In this document: positions 11,412 through 24,310 of the stretch, in pieces | Numbering within the stretch: the first letter of the stretch is position 1 | How the letters are laid out: the number at the start of each line of letters is the position of its first letter | Assembly: GCA_032191485.1 (NCBI GenBank) | Contig: JAVDOI010000016.1 | Coordinates: 2,759,453-2,823,452 of the forward strand | Direction: 5' to 3' | Length of the DNA: 64,000 nt | Source of the DNA: Leptoclinus maculatus | Taxonomy: Eukaryota > Chordata > Actinopteri > Perciformes > Stichaeidae | Translations under genes and position numbers: made by a program | Notes under the pieces: model-generated | What the model was told of the DNA's origin: nothing | The model's database searches: none | What the model saw: only the letters and a program-made list of their open reading frames with translations

Positions 11412-11469
11412 TGACGTTGTTTGCTTTGTTAATATTTTCATGAGAGAGAAAGACAGAAAGCTCTGGGAA

Positions 11470-11895
11470 TCACTTTATAGCAGGTCATTTTCCAAATGAC
11501 AAGAGCTGACGTTGGCATGACGAAAGTTGAAATGATATGATTTCGCTCGCCAAGCTTGGTGCACCGAGGCGGAAAAACAGGCTCCTTGTGCTCGGGCTGT
11601 ACTCTCTGAACCCTGAAATAATGACCCTTCCTTGTTCATTAGTGTCTACGCGGTCAATCATAACACATCAGAAATGAGTTTAGCATTCAGGCGCAGGACA
11701 ATTGACCTTGTGTGTGCCCTTCCTCACCAGCGAGCTGTCACAGGGCTTCATCCAAATTGAGGCAATTAGCTGCGATGTGTCTCCCCCATTAAGCTGAGTG
11801 TCTCCACTGTGTCCTAATGACAGCAGCAGGACATGGCCTAATCAGCCGCACCGTCTATCCAGAGTTCACATCCAGTCCTAGCTGGCACACCCAGG
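11470..11895. promoter_or_regulatory. Candidate developmental enhancer island 4
   Basis: Complex, balanced-composition sequence with GGTCAATCATAAC, CAATTGACCTTG (reverse of an extended nuclear-receptor half site CAAGGTCA), GGCAATTAGCTGC, CCCATTAAGCTG and CCTAATGACAGC (TGACAG). It stands out from the AT-rich DNA before it. Enhancer identity is inferred. Confidence 0.35.
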
Positions 11896-13055
11896 AAGAA
11901 CAAGAACTGGGGGTCCCAGCCAAAAACCACCTGCAACCAGGCAGCATGAGGAATAAATGTTTAGACAAACAGCAGCAGTGAGGCTACAGGAGAGTCAGAT
12001 AAGAGAAAACAGGTTTGACTCGGCGTATAAGTAGTCCAATATCCGTTTTGGTGCAACGTAAACCAAACTCTTCGGTGGTTCTGTCAAATACTGAATCAGT
12101 TGATTCTCCTCATGTAATAACAGCTCAATAATCTTATTGTTTAAGCAATTAAAAGACGCACCAGGTTCTCTTTTAATATCATTTGGGAGCTGCTAAGCCA
12201 GTGGCCCTTCCCTCCCCCCCCTCACAATAGTTGTCTTGTTATAAGTTTAATGATGTAAAGAAATGCCTATTTAAACAAACATGTGGCTGGCAACACCACC
12301 ACTTGCCTCTACAAATAACCATTGCAAAGATTAAGGCAGATGGAGCGATGGTCATCCTGCATTATCAGTGTTTTTTTAAATAAAATGAGAAAAAAAAACA
12401 TACTAATGTTGCACCATGCAAATTGCAATACATATTACTCAGTGTGCCATGGTCTTAGAGGAAATGTTTTTTTTTTTGTGTGTGTCATATGCATGAAAAA
12501 CTGCGCACTAAGAGGAATCAACAAGGGAGATTTTATGCATTGACAATAGTCATCGAGCCCATACCGGAACGTTAACCAAAATAATTCATCCTATACCATG
12601 AAGACGGACAGAACACAACTCTGGCCAAAGCTTGTGCTTCATTTTAAACAGCATGACTGATGTATCATCTTACAGTGTATGCCATATAACTGCAATGTCC
12701 CGGGTTTGATTCTAGCATTGAAGCCTTTGTTGCATATCATACCCCTCTCTCTCTCTCCACCCATTTTCAGTCAGCCTCTACAAGGGAAAAATGACAAAAA
12801 AAGCAAAAAAAAAAAAGCAGTATTCAAATTGAAGCATGTTTGAATTTTGTCATTGTGGTCTTAGCTGTCCTTCATGTCTCTGTTAACCCTGCCCAGAGTC
12901 TTCCTGTTCAAATGTTAAACTTTAACCATTCATGTGAAGGCAGGGTTTGATTTATAGTCGGAGCATCTACCATCGCTGGCTGCTGCGCCATTAATATGGT
13001 CTCTCCCAAATGGTAATTACTCTCACTGCCAGAGGGCGGGGACAAAACTGCAGTA
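11896..13055. other. Intergenic sequence without gene
   Basis: Unique sequence with A-rich and T-rich runs (for example 12384-12398, 12466-12478 and 12803-12815) and a short CT tract near 12745. No supported gene. Confidence 0.45.
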
Positions 13056-13059
13056 CTCC

Positions 13060-14035
13060 AGCTTTAACCAAATGTACAATGTTTAACATTAGCTGAACAT
13101 TTTGGCCATAACAAGTGCTATATTAACCAACATATGTTAATATTAGCTGCCATCATTGGCTACAACAAGGTCTATGTTAACCAAATGTACAATGCTGACA
13201 TAACAGCCAACTCTGGCCATAACATTTTCCAGGTTAAAATATACATTGTTAATATTAGCAGTTTCTTTTGGGCATAACAAGGTCTATGTTAACCAAACGT
13301 GTGTTGTGTCGGGCCTATTGCACCTTTCAATGGAGCATAAGTTGTTGACCATAGTTACCTGTATTAGGCTTTCCTCTCCAGCTATGTCCATGTTTGCTCA
13401 CTCTGGTTGATGTCAGTCTTGAGGTCCTTTCACCAGGTGTTTTTTGGATGGCCTCTATTTCTTGTGGCGTCATCAGGGCCAGCCTGATGATGCTGCAAAT
13501 CAGGTTTCCAGAGTGTGTATCTGATCCATCCGCATCGTCTTCTCTTGATCTCCTCTTTCACAGGTTTGCCTGTTCTCTCCATCAATCAATCATCAATGTT
13601 AAATAAATGTACAATGTTACTATTAGCTGCCAACTTTAGGAATAACTAGGTCTATAATAATCAAACATACAGTAATATTAGCGGTTAAACTTTGTCCATA
13701 ACAAGGTCCAAGTTAACCAACTGGCCAAAGTTAGCAGCTTAAATTCATATAAACTGCTAACTTTGGCCATAACGAGGTATATGTTAAGCAAATGTGTGTT
13801 CTACCCATCGCTACTTTTTCATTGACCATAGCTTGCCAGAAACTCCTGTCCTTAGTTTTCCTTTCCAGCTGTTTCAATGTCACAGCTGTAACAGTAACAG
13901 TAAATGTACAATGTTAACATTAGCTGCCAACATTGGCCATAACTAGATCTTTAACATTAACATCACATTTACTTTTTGCCAATGGTAGAATACTACAATT
14001 TAACAATAGCTGCCTCTGCTGGCCATACCAATGTA
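13060..14035 (+). repeat. Degenerate minisatellite with a unit of about 57 bp
   Basis: Around ten diverged units follow the pattern AACCAAATGTACAATGTTAA, then ATTAGCTGCCAAC, then TTTGGCCATAACAAGGTCTA, TGTT. Clear units begin near 13068, 13126, 13180, 13237, 13292, 13598, 13656, 13712, 13783 and 13900. The array is split by an unrelated insert at about 13310-13590 that includes a retrotransposon fragment. A second insert follows 13800. Confidence 0.8.
13395..13571 (-). mobile_element. Non-LTR retrotransposon ORF2 C-terminal fragment
   Basis: On the minus strand one frame reads EEIKRRRCGWIRYTLWKPD, a diverged middle, then RGHPKNTW, a stop and KDLKTDI. This follows the conserved tail of many non-LTR reverse transcriptases (RRRWGWIGHTLRKP ... 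RGRPKNTWRRDL). The in-frame stop and missing reverse transcriptase domain show it is a dead fragment. It sits inside the 57-bp minisatellite. Confidence 0.7.
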
Positions 14036-15359
14036 TTTTAAACAGTGTGAAAACTACATACTAAAACAAGATCTGCAATATTTAAGCAATCAGCTATTTT
14101 ACTTCATAGAAAAAAGGTAAATACTTAAGACTCTTAGGGAAAATAATACTGACACACACTCACACTCACACTCAAAATATACTTTTTGTCCACCTCCAAA
14201 TGACTTATGAATGTTTACATTTTACCACCTACTCAGATAACCTCTTTTCGCCAGTGACTCACACAAATGTAGCACCAACTTGCACATTTGATCAGCATCT
14301 GGATGGTGCCTGGTGCAAATTGTCAACCCTGATGGTATTGTCAAAACAAGGTAGCATTGGCTGATAAAGGTTGCCACAACAAGGCTTTAAAGAGAAGGTC
14401 AAATAATGATTAAAGGAGAAATGAACATGAAGATACAACATTCAGACATTAATATTGAAGCAAATAATAATTTATTATCCCTGCTTTGTTGACAATCCCA
14501 AGACTAGCAAAGAAAAATAATCAAATGACAATAATATTACCTGTTAACTATAAAAGCTAAATGACACAGCTAATCTTCCAGGCCTAAACACATGGAGGAG
14601 GTTCCTGCCCCAACAACGTTTCCCTACAAGGTCACTGGAACACAATTGTTGAGGCTCAAAGCAAAAGCAATAAAGAAATAATTTCATCTATGGATTAGGA
14701 AAGCTTTTCTGGTGATACTACTCATATGCTAACTGCTCCTTTTCAGTAAAAGAAAACAAAAGAAACCACCAACATACTTAATTAGAGTGCAAGGTTAAGA
14801 CTCACCCATTTAGATGCTTCAATAAGGAAGTGAAAGTGAAAGCCAACACAGTTATGTACCTGAGTTCGTGATTGTAGCCATGTGATCAGTGTTACTTCAA
14901 ATATCAGCAATCAGTCCAGAGCAACAGGTGATTCATATTTACTAATTGACAACCCAGGTAGCCACTCCCACTAATTGACACCACAGGTAGCCACTCCCAG
15001 AAACAGCTACATCACTCATGGTTTTTGAGGTTTTACTTTTTTAATTCAAATAGGCATGTATGATACCATCTTAAAGCATGAATCATACCATTTACTTTAA
15101 TGTATGATATCTCTATCTATCTCCTTCCAGCAAGGAGTTATTAAGCAAATTGTAGTACCCATGATCCTTTGCAATCACTGGGGCATTTTTGCTCTGTCAC
15201 TAAATAGGAAAGTCCAGCAGTTACTGTTTGAGGTAAGGAAAAAGAGAAGAATAGAGAAAATCAATGTAATAGTACAATTTTTTTAGTGTTACCATGAAAT
15301 GTAACAAAGTGAGTTACAGAGCTTGTTGATGTAACATAATTTGTGCCTGCTTGATTTGT

Positions 15360-15362
<3 letters not shown>
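14036..15362. other. Intergenic sequence without gene
   Basis: AT-rich unique sequence. One short direct duplication is visible at 14944-14998, where a stretch with CTAATTGACA and AGGTAGCCACTCCCA is repeated. No gene supported. Confidence 0.45.
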
Positions 15363-15450
<88 letters not shown>

Positions 15451-15455
15451 GTGTG
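15363..15455 (+). repeat. (TG)n microsatellite
   Basis: Nearly uninterrupted TG dinucleotides for about 90 bp. The minus-strand frame of Thr-His repeats across it is an artefact. Confidence 0.97.
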
Positions 15456-16304
15456 AATGAAATAATAGCTTGTCTTGTTTAGCGGGTAGTTAACAGTGAA
15501 AACGGCTAATAGGCCTGACCTGCCGCTCACCCCGGAGCAGCAGAAACAGAAGGAGAAAGAAAAACAGAGGGAAGAGGAGCCTGTATTCTTCTTGTGCACG
15601 AACGAGAATGGTGAACGAGGGAACGAACCATCGCCGGGTGGCGGATTAATTTAGATTGCGCCCCTCTGAAGAATGGAAGGGAGAGATGGAGGGAGGGACG
15701 GCTGGGAGGCTCCAGTCAATAGGGCCGCTGATGGGAAGAGAGAGGAACAGAGCGAAGAGAAGACACAGATGCAGAGAAAATGTCTGCACGTTTCTGTTTG
15801 AGTCTAATACAACTAAACTGTTCATTTTACAGTTTTGTGTTTTTATTTTAGCTGCCTTGTCATATCAAGATGCATGTCCACTGGAGGGTCTAAGGATAGA
15901 GGATGCTGTATGCTGTGCAGTTTGTAAAACACATTTGTAACAAATATACACTATAAACGTAAAAAGGGCGGTACATTAGCAGTTAAATTAGGTCACAAAT
16001 TGTAAAGCACAACTAAAACATTAACTTCAGTTAGGAAAGATTAATCATAACATTTAGGCATTACTACAGTTTGTAGAGCACATTTGTGATTTTGGGTTGT
16101 ATAATTAAAACTGACTTGACTTGACAAGATACCGAGTTTAGGTGATGTGATCTTATTTCCATAGTTCTGTATATTATTTATGACAACATTGTTGTAAGTT
16201 GATGTTAATGCTGGCTCCCTATTTGACATAAAGAATATAAACTAGACTTTTGGTCTTCATCGTCGTAATACTTTAAACATGGCATAAGTACATAACTGAC
16301 AGTC
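15456..16304. other. Intergenic sequence without gene
   Basis: A moderately GC-rich, purine-rich segment at 15490-15775 is followed by AT-rich sequence. I see no supported gene or motif cluster. Confidence 0.4.
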
Positions 16305-16576
16305 TGTCCTTGGTGTTCCTGGTTCTGGTTCTCTAGTGCCTTCCTCACCTCCATTGTACACCTCCAGGTGGAGCAGCGAGGCAAAGCTCTGCCCCTGGCT
16401 GGAGAAGGAGCAGCTGCTGCCGGGCGCGGAGCTCTTCATCTCCCACCGGAGCTCAGCTTGCAGGTTGAAGTCGTCAGCGAAGCCGGATCCGGGTCTGTCT
16501 GCGGTGGGTTGGCTGCTGCCCAAGGCCCCGCTAGAGTCTGAAGCTGAAGGAGTTTCTGGTGAACCTACATGATTTC
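16305..16576. repeat. GC-rich block homologous, in inverted orientation, to 36435-36640
   Basis: Read on the minus strand this block begins AAATCATGTAGGTTCACCAG, continues AACTCCTTCAGCTTCAGACT, and later has GCCAGGGGCAGAGC, CCTCGCTGCTCC and GGCACTAGAGAACCAGAACC. The plus strand at 36.4-36.6 kb has the same landmarks in the same order, with about 130 bp less in the middle. The plus-strand frame with WSSEAKLCPWLEKEQ resembles the minus-strand frame RSGEVTLCSWPEEAP at 36.5 kb, but the matching downstream phrase EFLVNLHDF is here in another frame behind a TAG. I read both as old copies of an unidentified element, or this one as a broken copy of an exon. Confidence 0.55.
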
Positions 16577-17307
16577 CGAATCCTACCGGGTAGCACGGCA
16601 TTAAGAATATCTATAGACATAGCAAATCTCACTCTATCCTCTTCTGCTTCTTGCAGAAAGGGAATACTGAATATTACTGCTATGAATAACAGATAACACA
16701 ATTATAACAGCTACTAAAATGGCATGTAAACAAACCCATCTGCTGATGAAGACAGTGTGAAGGTTGAAAGCTCTGGAAAATGCTTTTTTTGACAATGGAC
16801 AATGCTGCAAAAGCTATTGTTTATCTGTTGTCCCTGATGTTTTACTATGATTCTTTATTTTTTATTTTACAACCTGCCAACAACATACGCATTCATGAAA
16901 CGTCTGTTAGTGAAAGTACGCAGAATATCTGATGGAGTTAAACATGTGGTGGAGTGATGGATTGTGCAACAGGAGGTTCAACTCTCTTACTCCAGACAAG
17001 GCCGACGAAGCTTCCTGCAGCCGTTGTGTATTTGTTGTTCTAACCTTATCAACTCAATACACCTCAGAGGGGACTGGCGCTCGACCGGCCCCCTCCTCTT
17101 CAATAGTTTGGGATGCCAAACCAGGAAGTGACTCCTTCTAATAATCACTGATATGTTGTTGTGGAAACAAGCTGTAGCACGTAATGATGGCTTTTCCCGC
17201 TCGCTGCCACCGCTGCAGTCATGGCAACTGCCTCACTGCTTTCATCGGCTTCCAGTCGGAAAGAGAAGAGGGGCTGCCAGCTACTGACAGAGCAGGGACA
17301 GCCTGGA

Positions 17308-17311
<4 letters not shown>
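16577..17311. other. Intergenic sequence without gene
   Basis: Unique sequence with no supported gene. The open frames at 16932-17141 and 17184 onward have no recognisable product, and the latter runs into microsatellite. Confidence 0.4.
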
Positions 17312-17342
<31 letters not shown>

Positions 17343-17413
17343 TGTGTGTGTGTGTGTGTGTGGTTGTGGCATGTAGTCAGATTGATTGGTTTATTTGTGT
17401 GTGTGTGTGTGTG
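17312..17413 (+). repeat. Interrupted (GT)n microsatellites
   Basis: Two GT tracts (17312-17362 and about 17395-17413) separated by about 30 bp. Confidence 0.93.
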
Positions 17414-17477
17414 GTCAGTGGACAGAGACGATCACAGAGACGCTGCCTCCAGTCTCAGTGATTTACACACTCTGATG

Positions 17478-18870
<1,393 letters not shown>

Positions 18871-18882
18871 ACACACACACAC

Positions 18883-18914
<32 letters not shown>
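18871..18914 (+). repeat. (CA)n microsatellite
   Basis: CA dinucleotides with one CCTA interruption. Confidence 0.95.
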
Positions 18915-18915
<1 letters not shown>

Positions 18916-18919
18916 ACCC

Positions 18920-19170
18920 AGTGGTTAGTGGTTACCAGGCGGGCTTACTGGTGCGGAACAGAGGACCAGTAAGGGGGTCTGAGATGCTAACTGACAGGCC
19001 CAGTGTCTGATGGGGCAGAGGGGCCTGAGAGGGGTGTGGAGGGGTGGTGGTGTTCTTATTAGGCAGCGCTGCGTGGGCTTTGACCTCTCACACACTTCAT
19101 GAGTTCACTTAATGAAGCCCTGAGCCTCAGCGCCCCTCTCTAGTCCCTCCAGCCTCACATGTGTAATACA
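18920..19170. promoter_or_regulatory. Candidate regulatory island 5
   Basis: Balanced-composition sequence with GGCTTTGACCTCTCA (nuclear-receptor half site, reverse strand), ATGAGTTCACTTAATGAAG (half site beside a homeodomain-like TTAATGA) and a G-rich stretch. Inference from composition and motifs only. Confidence 0.25.
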
Positions 19171-21419
19171 GTCGCGACAATCAGCAGCCGGGGATTCTTC
19201 CTAAGTCGGTGAGCCCTCTCTTAAAAAAAGAGTTGGGACAACTGAGGGTTTTCAGTTTTGACGTGACCACAGCTGTCCACAGCTGTGTGTTTGGTTGTGT
19301 ATTAAAAAAATGCATCAAGGTCAAATGCAACACTTGATTTTTGACAAATGTCTGTGATGATGTTGGTGTCAAACTGGTGTCAAAGCAAACACACACACAC
19401 AAAAGCTGCTCCACAAACTTCAATTAGGAAAATCTATAACTGCATGTCAGGTTCCTCTTGTGTGACTGTGACAGTAATACACACTTTACCCTTTTCTTTT
19501 GTCTTTTTTTAGAGCTAGAACATCTTGCTTGTTCAGCTCATTAAACATCTACTGGGTGCTCTGGATACTAAAGAGACAGATAGAAGTGACTTTCAAATGT
19601 GGTAGGTAGTTAAGTACTAGTTATTCAAGCATTGTATTTTCATGTTGATACACTTATTTGCTTAATACAACTATTTTCCTGATGGCAGTTGTTGATGGAT
19701 ATTTAATAGGACACATGACTTGAGCTCATATATTTTGATGAATTCTGACGAAACAAACAGCACAAAGGTGTGTTCAGGTTGATATTATATCATATTACTG
19801 CTGTAGTATGTGTGTACTCCTGTCTTCCCCTCAGACCAGATCTGTCTCTTTACTTTATAAGCAGTCAGGCCACCTCAAACTTTCACTTAGTTAGTAACAC
19901 ACCTTATTGTCCCAGAACCTCCTGGATCAGACATAACATTTGAACAATGCTGTCAGGGTAATGCATCACAATTTGTCCACACTAATGGGTTTGTCTTTTA
20001 CTTTTTTTTTTACATATTTTTGCCACAACTTGGACACTCTGGTAATCATGTGTCCTCTGTGGTTAAAGTCATGAAACTCAGCATGCAGCTCTGCTTCCAG
20101 GTCAGCAGAGCGGTTTTTCTCCCTCCTGTCTATCTCTTGACCCCCTCTGCGTCAGCCGGGTTATGTCAGCTTAGCATTGAGTTAGCTATGTTGCGTATTA
20201 AAAAGGACTTAGCGGCATGCCAGGTCCTTCCATCTAGAGCCATGGACACCATCCTCCCTGACTGCCCTGTAACTACCTGGGATTACAAATTAAAATGTGG
20301 GCAGGTGATCAGAACTTTTAGGGACACCACTCAGCCATTTGGTACTTTTACTGATTTTGAGTTCCCTTAACTGACTACATTGACTGTTTCCATGCTACAT
20401 AGATAGAAGGGCATCCTGATTTTTTTCTTACTATAATCAACAATAAAACTCTTTTTTACTAATGTACATAATTACTATAGTTCTGATTGACACATTGCTA
20501 ATGTTGAAGCATGATGTCGGTACTTTGTAGAAATTTTGTACATGACAGAAGTAATTATTTAACAACTACACGGGACGATCACATAAAAACCCGATCCTGT
20601 GCCAAGAGGGATTGAGAAACAGTTCTTCAGGATATATAAACCAGAAAGCACTCAGATAATTGGATCAAACGGTTGATCTGTAAAAGGCAGGGTGTCATGA
20701 CATGACTGGAATGTTTCATCAACTCTAATGTAATGCGCTCGAGGGGAGGGTGATAACTGCCGCAGATTACTGATAATAAAAAAAATTGGTTGCACAACCC
20801 AATTATTGGAGGACAGAGTAAACATCAAATGAAGAGCCGGACTATAAGAACCGCAAATGAGTCACGACGGAGTTGAAATATTCAACAATATCTACAATGA
20901 TAATAACGAAACTTGATTTATAGAACTCAAAAGCTGAAACAGAACGGCAGATGAGCAAAAAGTGAAATATGGAAGAGATAAAGATATTAAGCACAATCAA
21001 GATCAACTCAAATAATAACCACATTCTTGATCTTTTTTTATTTGCTGAGTTAGTTGGATGGTTTGCAATCCAAAATGTGTCTATTGTACACCACAGTGTA
21101 CATTGTGTACCTGTAGCCTACAGGGATAGACAATCATTTTGATATTTGAAGGATTGATATATCCTGGCTGGGAATATTAAGCTCTGGTACAAAGACATTA
21201 ATAATGAAACATGTCAAGTCAAGTCATTTAGGACAAGAGAGTTACGACCATTTCCATTTGTCACATGGTCACGTCAAAGTGTGAGTATGTGTGTCTTTAA
21301 ACCGTTGAAACAGGATTGCATCGTCCAATTGCTACAGAAGTGTTTGTCAAATTCTGAGGATTTCCATTGCTTTTTGTGAAAGGCACATATTATCACAATG
21401 AGAACCTTTAAATATATTT
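19171..21419. other. Intergenic sequence without gene
   Basis: Unique AT-rich sequence. An open frame at 20020-20370 has no family resemblance or splice context. A PBX/MEIS-like word with one mismatch (TGATTGACAC) lies near 20486. Confidence 0.4.
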
Positions 21420-21770
21420 ACAGGGTACTTTCACCTCCCAGTCACCCATTTACGCCTTCACCAGGGAGCTCATGCCTCGCTGTATACCTGCTGAGCCGCA
21501 GCTGCCTTTACTTGGGACAAACTTTAAACGCCAAGCCTCTGTTTTGCTAACTTGGCTGCCTCTATTTCAAAAGACCTTTACTCCGATTCGCTGAAAGATT
21601 GGCTGGGTTACACTCGCCGCCACTGGTAGGCTGCTGGTACGCGCTGACATCAGCAGGAACCACAGGAAGAAGCCTCCAGGTTCCAGAGAAGCTGCTGAAC
21701 TTTCCGTGCTCTCAGGCATTTATGATTGACGATGAATTATAGGCTTTCATAGGCGTGAACGCTTGCACAG
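21420..21770. promoter_or_regulatory. Candidate regulatory island 6
   Basis: A 350-bp stretch of complex sequence between AT-rich flanks, with GAAAGATTGGCTGGG, AGGAACCACAGGAAG (RUNX-like AACCACA) and TTTATGATTGACGATG (PBX-like TGATTGAC). A (TG)n tract follows at 21775-21794. Inferred from composition only. Confidence 0.25.
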
Positions 21771-22264
21771 TCAGGTGTGTGTGTGTGTGTGTGTAAACGT
21801 TTATATATTTAAATGTATTATTGTTAGTTATTATTGTGTGTGTGTGTGTATTTCGTCAGTCGCTGTTCGTTATTTGCCTCCTGGCTGCAGGTGTGACCAG
21901 CTGTGACCCCACTTTTGGGTAATACAACTTATTTGGTAAAAAGGAGTGTGTTTACCTGCACGAAGGTCTGTGTGCGTGTGAAGAAATCCTTTCTTTAACA
22001 AAACACATCATTATAAGTGCAAACCCTTCCATTTAAAGTTTAACTTGAGTAAAAGTCAACAAGTATTGAAAGTCAATTGTATGCAAGAATTTAAAGTGAC
22101 AGTAGAGGGGTTTGAAGAATGGTGGCGGTCAGATGTACAAAGTTGTTCATCTGACTGCAGCTCTGCTTACATGCATGCAGTAAATATGAAAAAATTAGAT
22201 GCTTGAGGCAAAAAGTGGTATAAAGCTGACGTGTTTTTGATAATTATCTGAAGTTTCAGCCAGT

Positions 22265-22390
22265 TCACATTCCCAAAGCGTCAAATACGGACGCTTTTCT
22301 TGTCCCTCTGCATTTTATACGCTAAAGGCACCCTTTAGCATCAGTATGAGACGCACTCGGCTTTCAAGTAACTACATTGTAAGTTAGAGG
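22265..22390 (+). repeat. Dispersed repeat, copy A (partner near 45.2 kb)
   Basis: Shares ordered landmarks with 45171-45298: GCGTCAAATAC with GACGCTT or GATGCTT, AAGGCACCCTT, GTATGAGACG and TAACTACATTGTAA or TAACTACAATGTAA. The pattern is a familiar high-copy teleost element. Its class is not certain. Confidence 0.65.
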
Positions 22391-22929
22391 GATAACCATA
22401 TTATCATTTGAGGACTGTGGATTTGTACCCCATCACTTACATCAAAATCATGTCAGGAAGGTACCGACGGGAGATATTAAAGCGACCAATGTAGCCACAC
22501 ATTGGGAATGACATCTAGGAAAATGACACTGAACAACATCTGGGTTTTTCTTTTTAAAAGTCCACTATCAAGTATGTGATTTGTTTACCTGGAGATAACA
22601 ATATTACTGAAGAACTGAAGTCTTGCTGATTCCAGCAGAACTCTACAATATTATTCATACCTTATTTAACCAGGGTGTATTGATTTTTAGGTGCAAAGAT
22701 TTCAAGATCGCACCAAAGTTTTGAACGAGCGGTTTTCTCCTCCTTCCTCCAATTTCCCAGCGTGGTATCGAGAACGTATAAAACACAGTTAGCACGAGGC
22801 AGAGACCCAGTTCTTGTATTTGCCGTTGAATCAATGTTAAACCTGCATGTTTGTGTTTGTGCTTGCCTTACTTTGTGCTTCAAACCGGTTTTGTGTGTGT
22901 GTTCCTGTATTAGATCTAACAAGCCCATG

Positions 22930-23260
22930 TGTGTGTTTGTGTGGCTCAGATCTGTCAGCAGCGGGGTTTCTGTCCCCGGTGTCCAGGGGGATTTGCTCCC
23001 CAGGTTTGTTGACTGACCAGAAGGTCTCAGGCTTAAAACCCGCCTTGACCTTTGACCCCAACACTAATTACATATAGCCCGAGTGCTGACGGCTATAATA
23101 CACCCTGGGATGAATAGAAAGCCTCCCAAGGTTGTCTACAAAAGACACGGAAGCTGCAGAGCCGAAGACGCCTTGAACCTTTAAGCCCGGCCTGAGACCC
23201 ACGACTGTGAGGGGAACTGGTGATCACTGGAGGGACGGAGGCGTTTCCAAAAGAATTAAC
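22930..23260. promoter_or_regulatory. Candidate regulatory island 7 with a perfect DR1 site
   Basis: Complex unique sequence that includes, at 23046-23058, TGACCT-T-TGACCC. Read on the minus strand this is GGGTCA-A-AGGTCA, a perfect direct repeat with one-base spacing as bound by RXR heterodimers, HNF4 and COUP-TF. It is followed by CACTAATTACATA (homeodomain-like). Confidence 0.38.
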
Positions 23261-23289
23261 ATGACCTTTGTTCTGCTATAATCCCACAG

Positions 23290-23720
23290 ACAAATAATAT
23301 GATGTCATGATGATAAGGTGGCGTTACAGAAAGCGGGTCATGATTGTTCAGCATCAGGGGGGTCGCGGTGGGGTTTTTTGGGGGCCTCAATTAGAAAATA
23401 CTTTTATGCAAAAAACTTCACCCAATTAGATCAAATCTACATGCAAGTAGAGATTCACACAAAGGTGATGCTGACTTCAGTTTTTAATAAACATACAACA
23501 CTCATGTTCATAGGTGCTGCAGGCGTTGATCCGCATGTTTAAAAAGAAACACAAAGCTGGCACCGTACACTCATAATATACACCGGGCATCGGAACGTGG
23601 TCCGATCTGAACCCGTGACCGATTTCTGATGAATTAATGAGAATATAAAAACAGATTGTTGGCGCAACTGATCCAATTAATATGGCAATATCTTCACTCA
23701 ATTGAGCCAATCAAATAGAT
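23290..23720. promoter_or_regulatory. Candidate regulatory island 8
   Basis: Rich in homeodomain-type words: CTCAATTAGAAAA, CCCAATTAGATC, TTTTTAATAAAC, GAATTAATGAG, CCAATTAATATGG and CTCAATTGAGCC. This density is typical of developmental noncoding elements, but AT-rich DNA also makes such words by chance. Confidence 0.3.
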
Positions 23721-24089
23721 TTGTCCTGGTCTAACCAGAGTAGCACCTCACACTTCGACCATGTTTGGATCGACTTACAGCTGTGAGTCATTTCTCCACT
23801 ATGAACATGTGGGTAGGGCATACACAGCCCCTCTTCTCTCACTAGGAAAGGAAGTAGAAACTAATTTAAACGAAAAAAATAAAGCGAAAAGGAGCTACTC
23901 AAAGCTCTGTTTGCACTTTTAATTTATTTTGTCCAGAAGATTCTGTCTCCCCTTGAAATGTCGGCCTTATTATTGTGCCAGGACTAAATGCATTCATGGT
24001 AAAGATATCTTACCTGTCTGTATGTTAGAAATGAACAAAACAAAATGTTCAGTTGTCATTCCATTAGTGATGTTTTTGACGTGTTTTAC

Positions 24090-24310
24090 GGCTGCTGCGT
24101 TAAGGTCTCAGCCTTGGTTCATGGGGCACCCGCTCCACCAGGGGAGTTGGTTCACCCCTTCCACACTCATGTTACTCACTTTAAACCCAACTGTGATGTT
24201 TTTTCCGAAACCTAAGCGGTTTTGTTGCCCTCGCCCAACTGCGGCTGCTTCACAGCAACTACGTGGCGTAAATTGCCGAAAGCTTATCATGAAACACAGA
24301 ATGTTCTTAA
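24090..24310. repeat. Teleost dispersed repeat with tRNA-like head
   Basis: On the minus strand CTGGTGGAGCGGGTGCCCCA followed by AACCAAGGCTGAG resembles a tRNA-related SINE head (GTAGAGC..GGCGCCCCATG) common in fish. On the plus strand the part AACCTAAGCGGTTTTGTTGC, then CTACGTGGCGTAAATTGC is another widespread teleost repeat motif. The 149-codon open frame here is therefore not considered a gene. Confidence 0.5.

Noticed and set aside
20020..20370. 116-codon plus-strand open frame
   Set aside because: No family recognised, no acceptor or donor evident. Length is plausible by chance in 64 kb.
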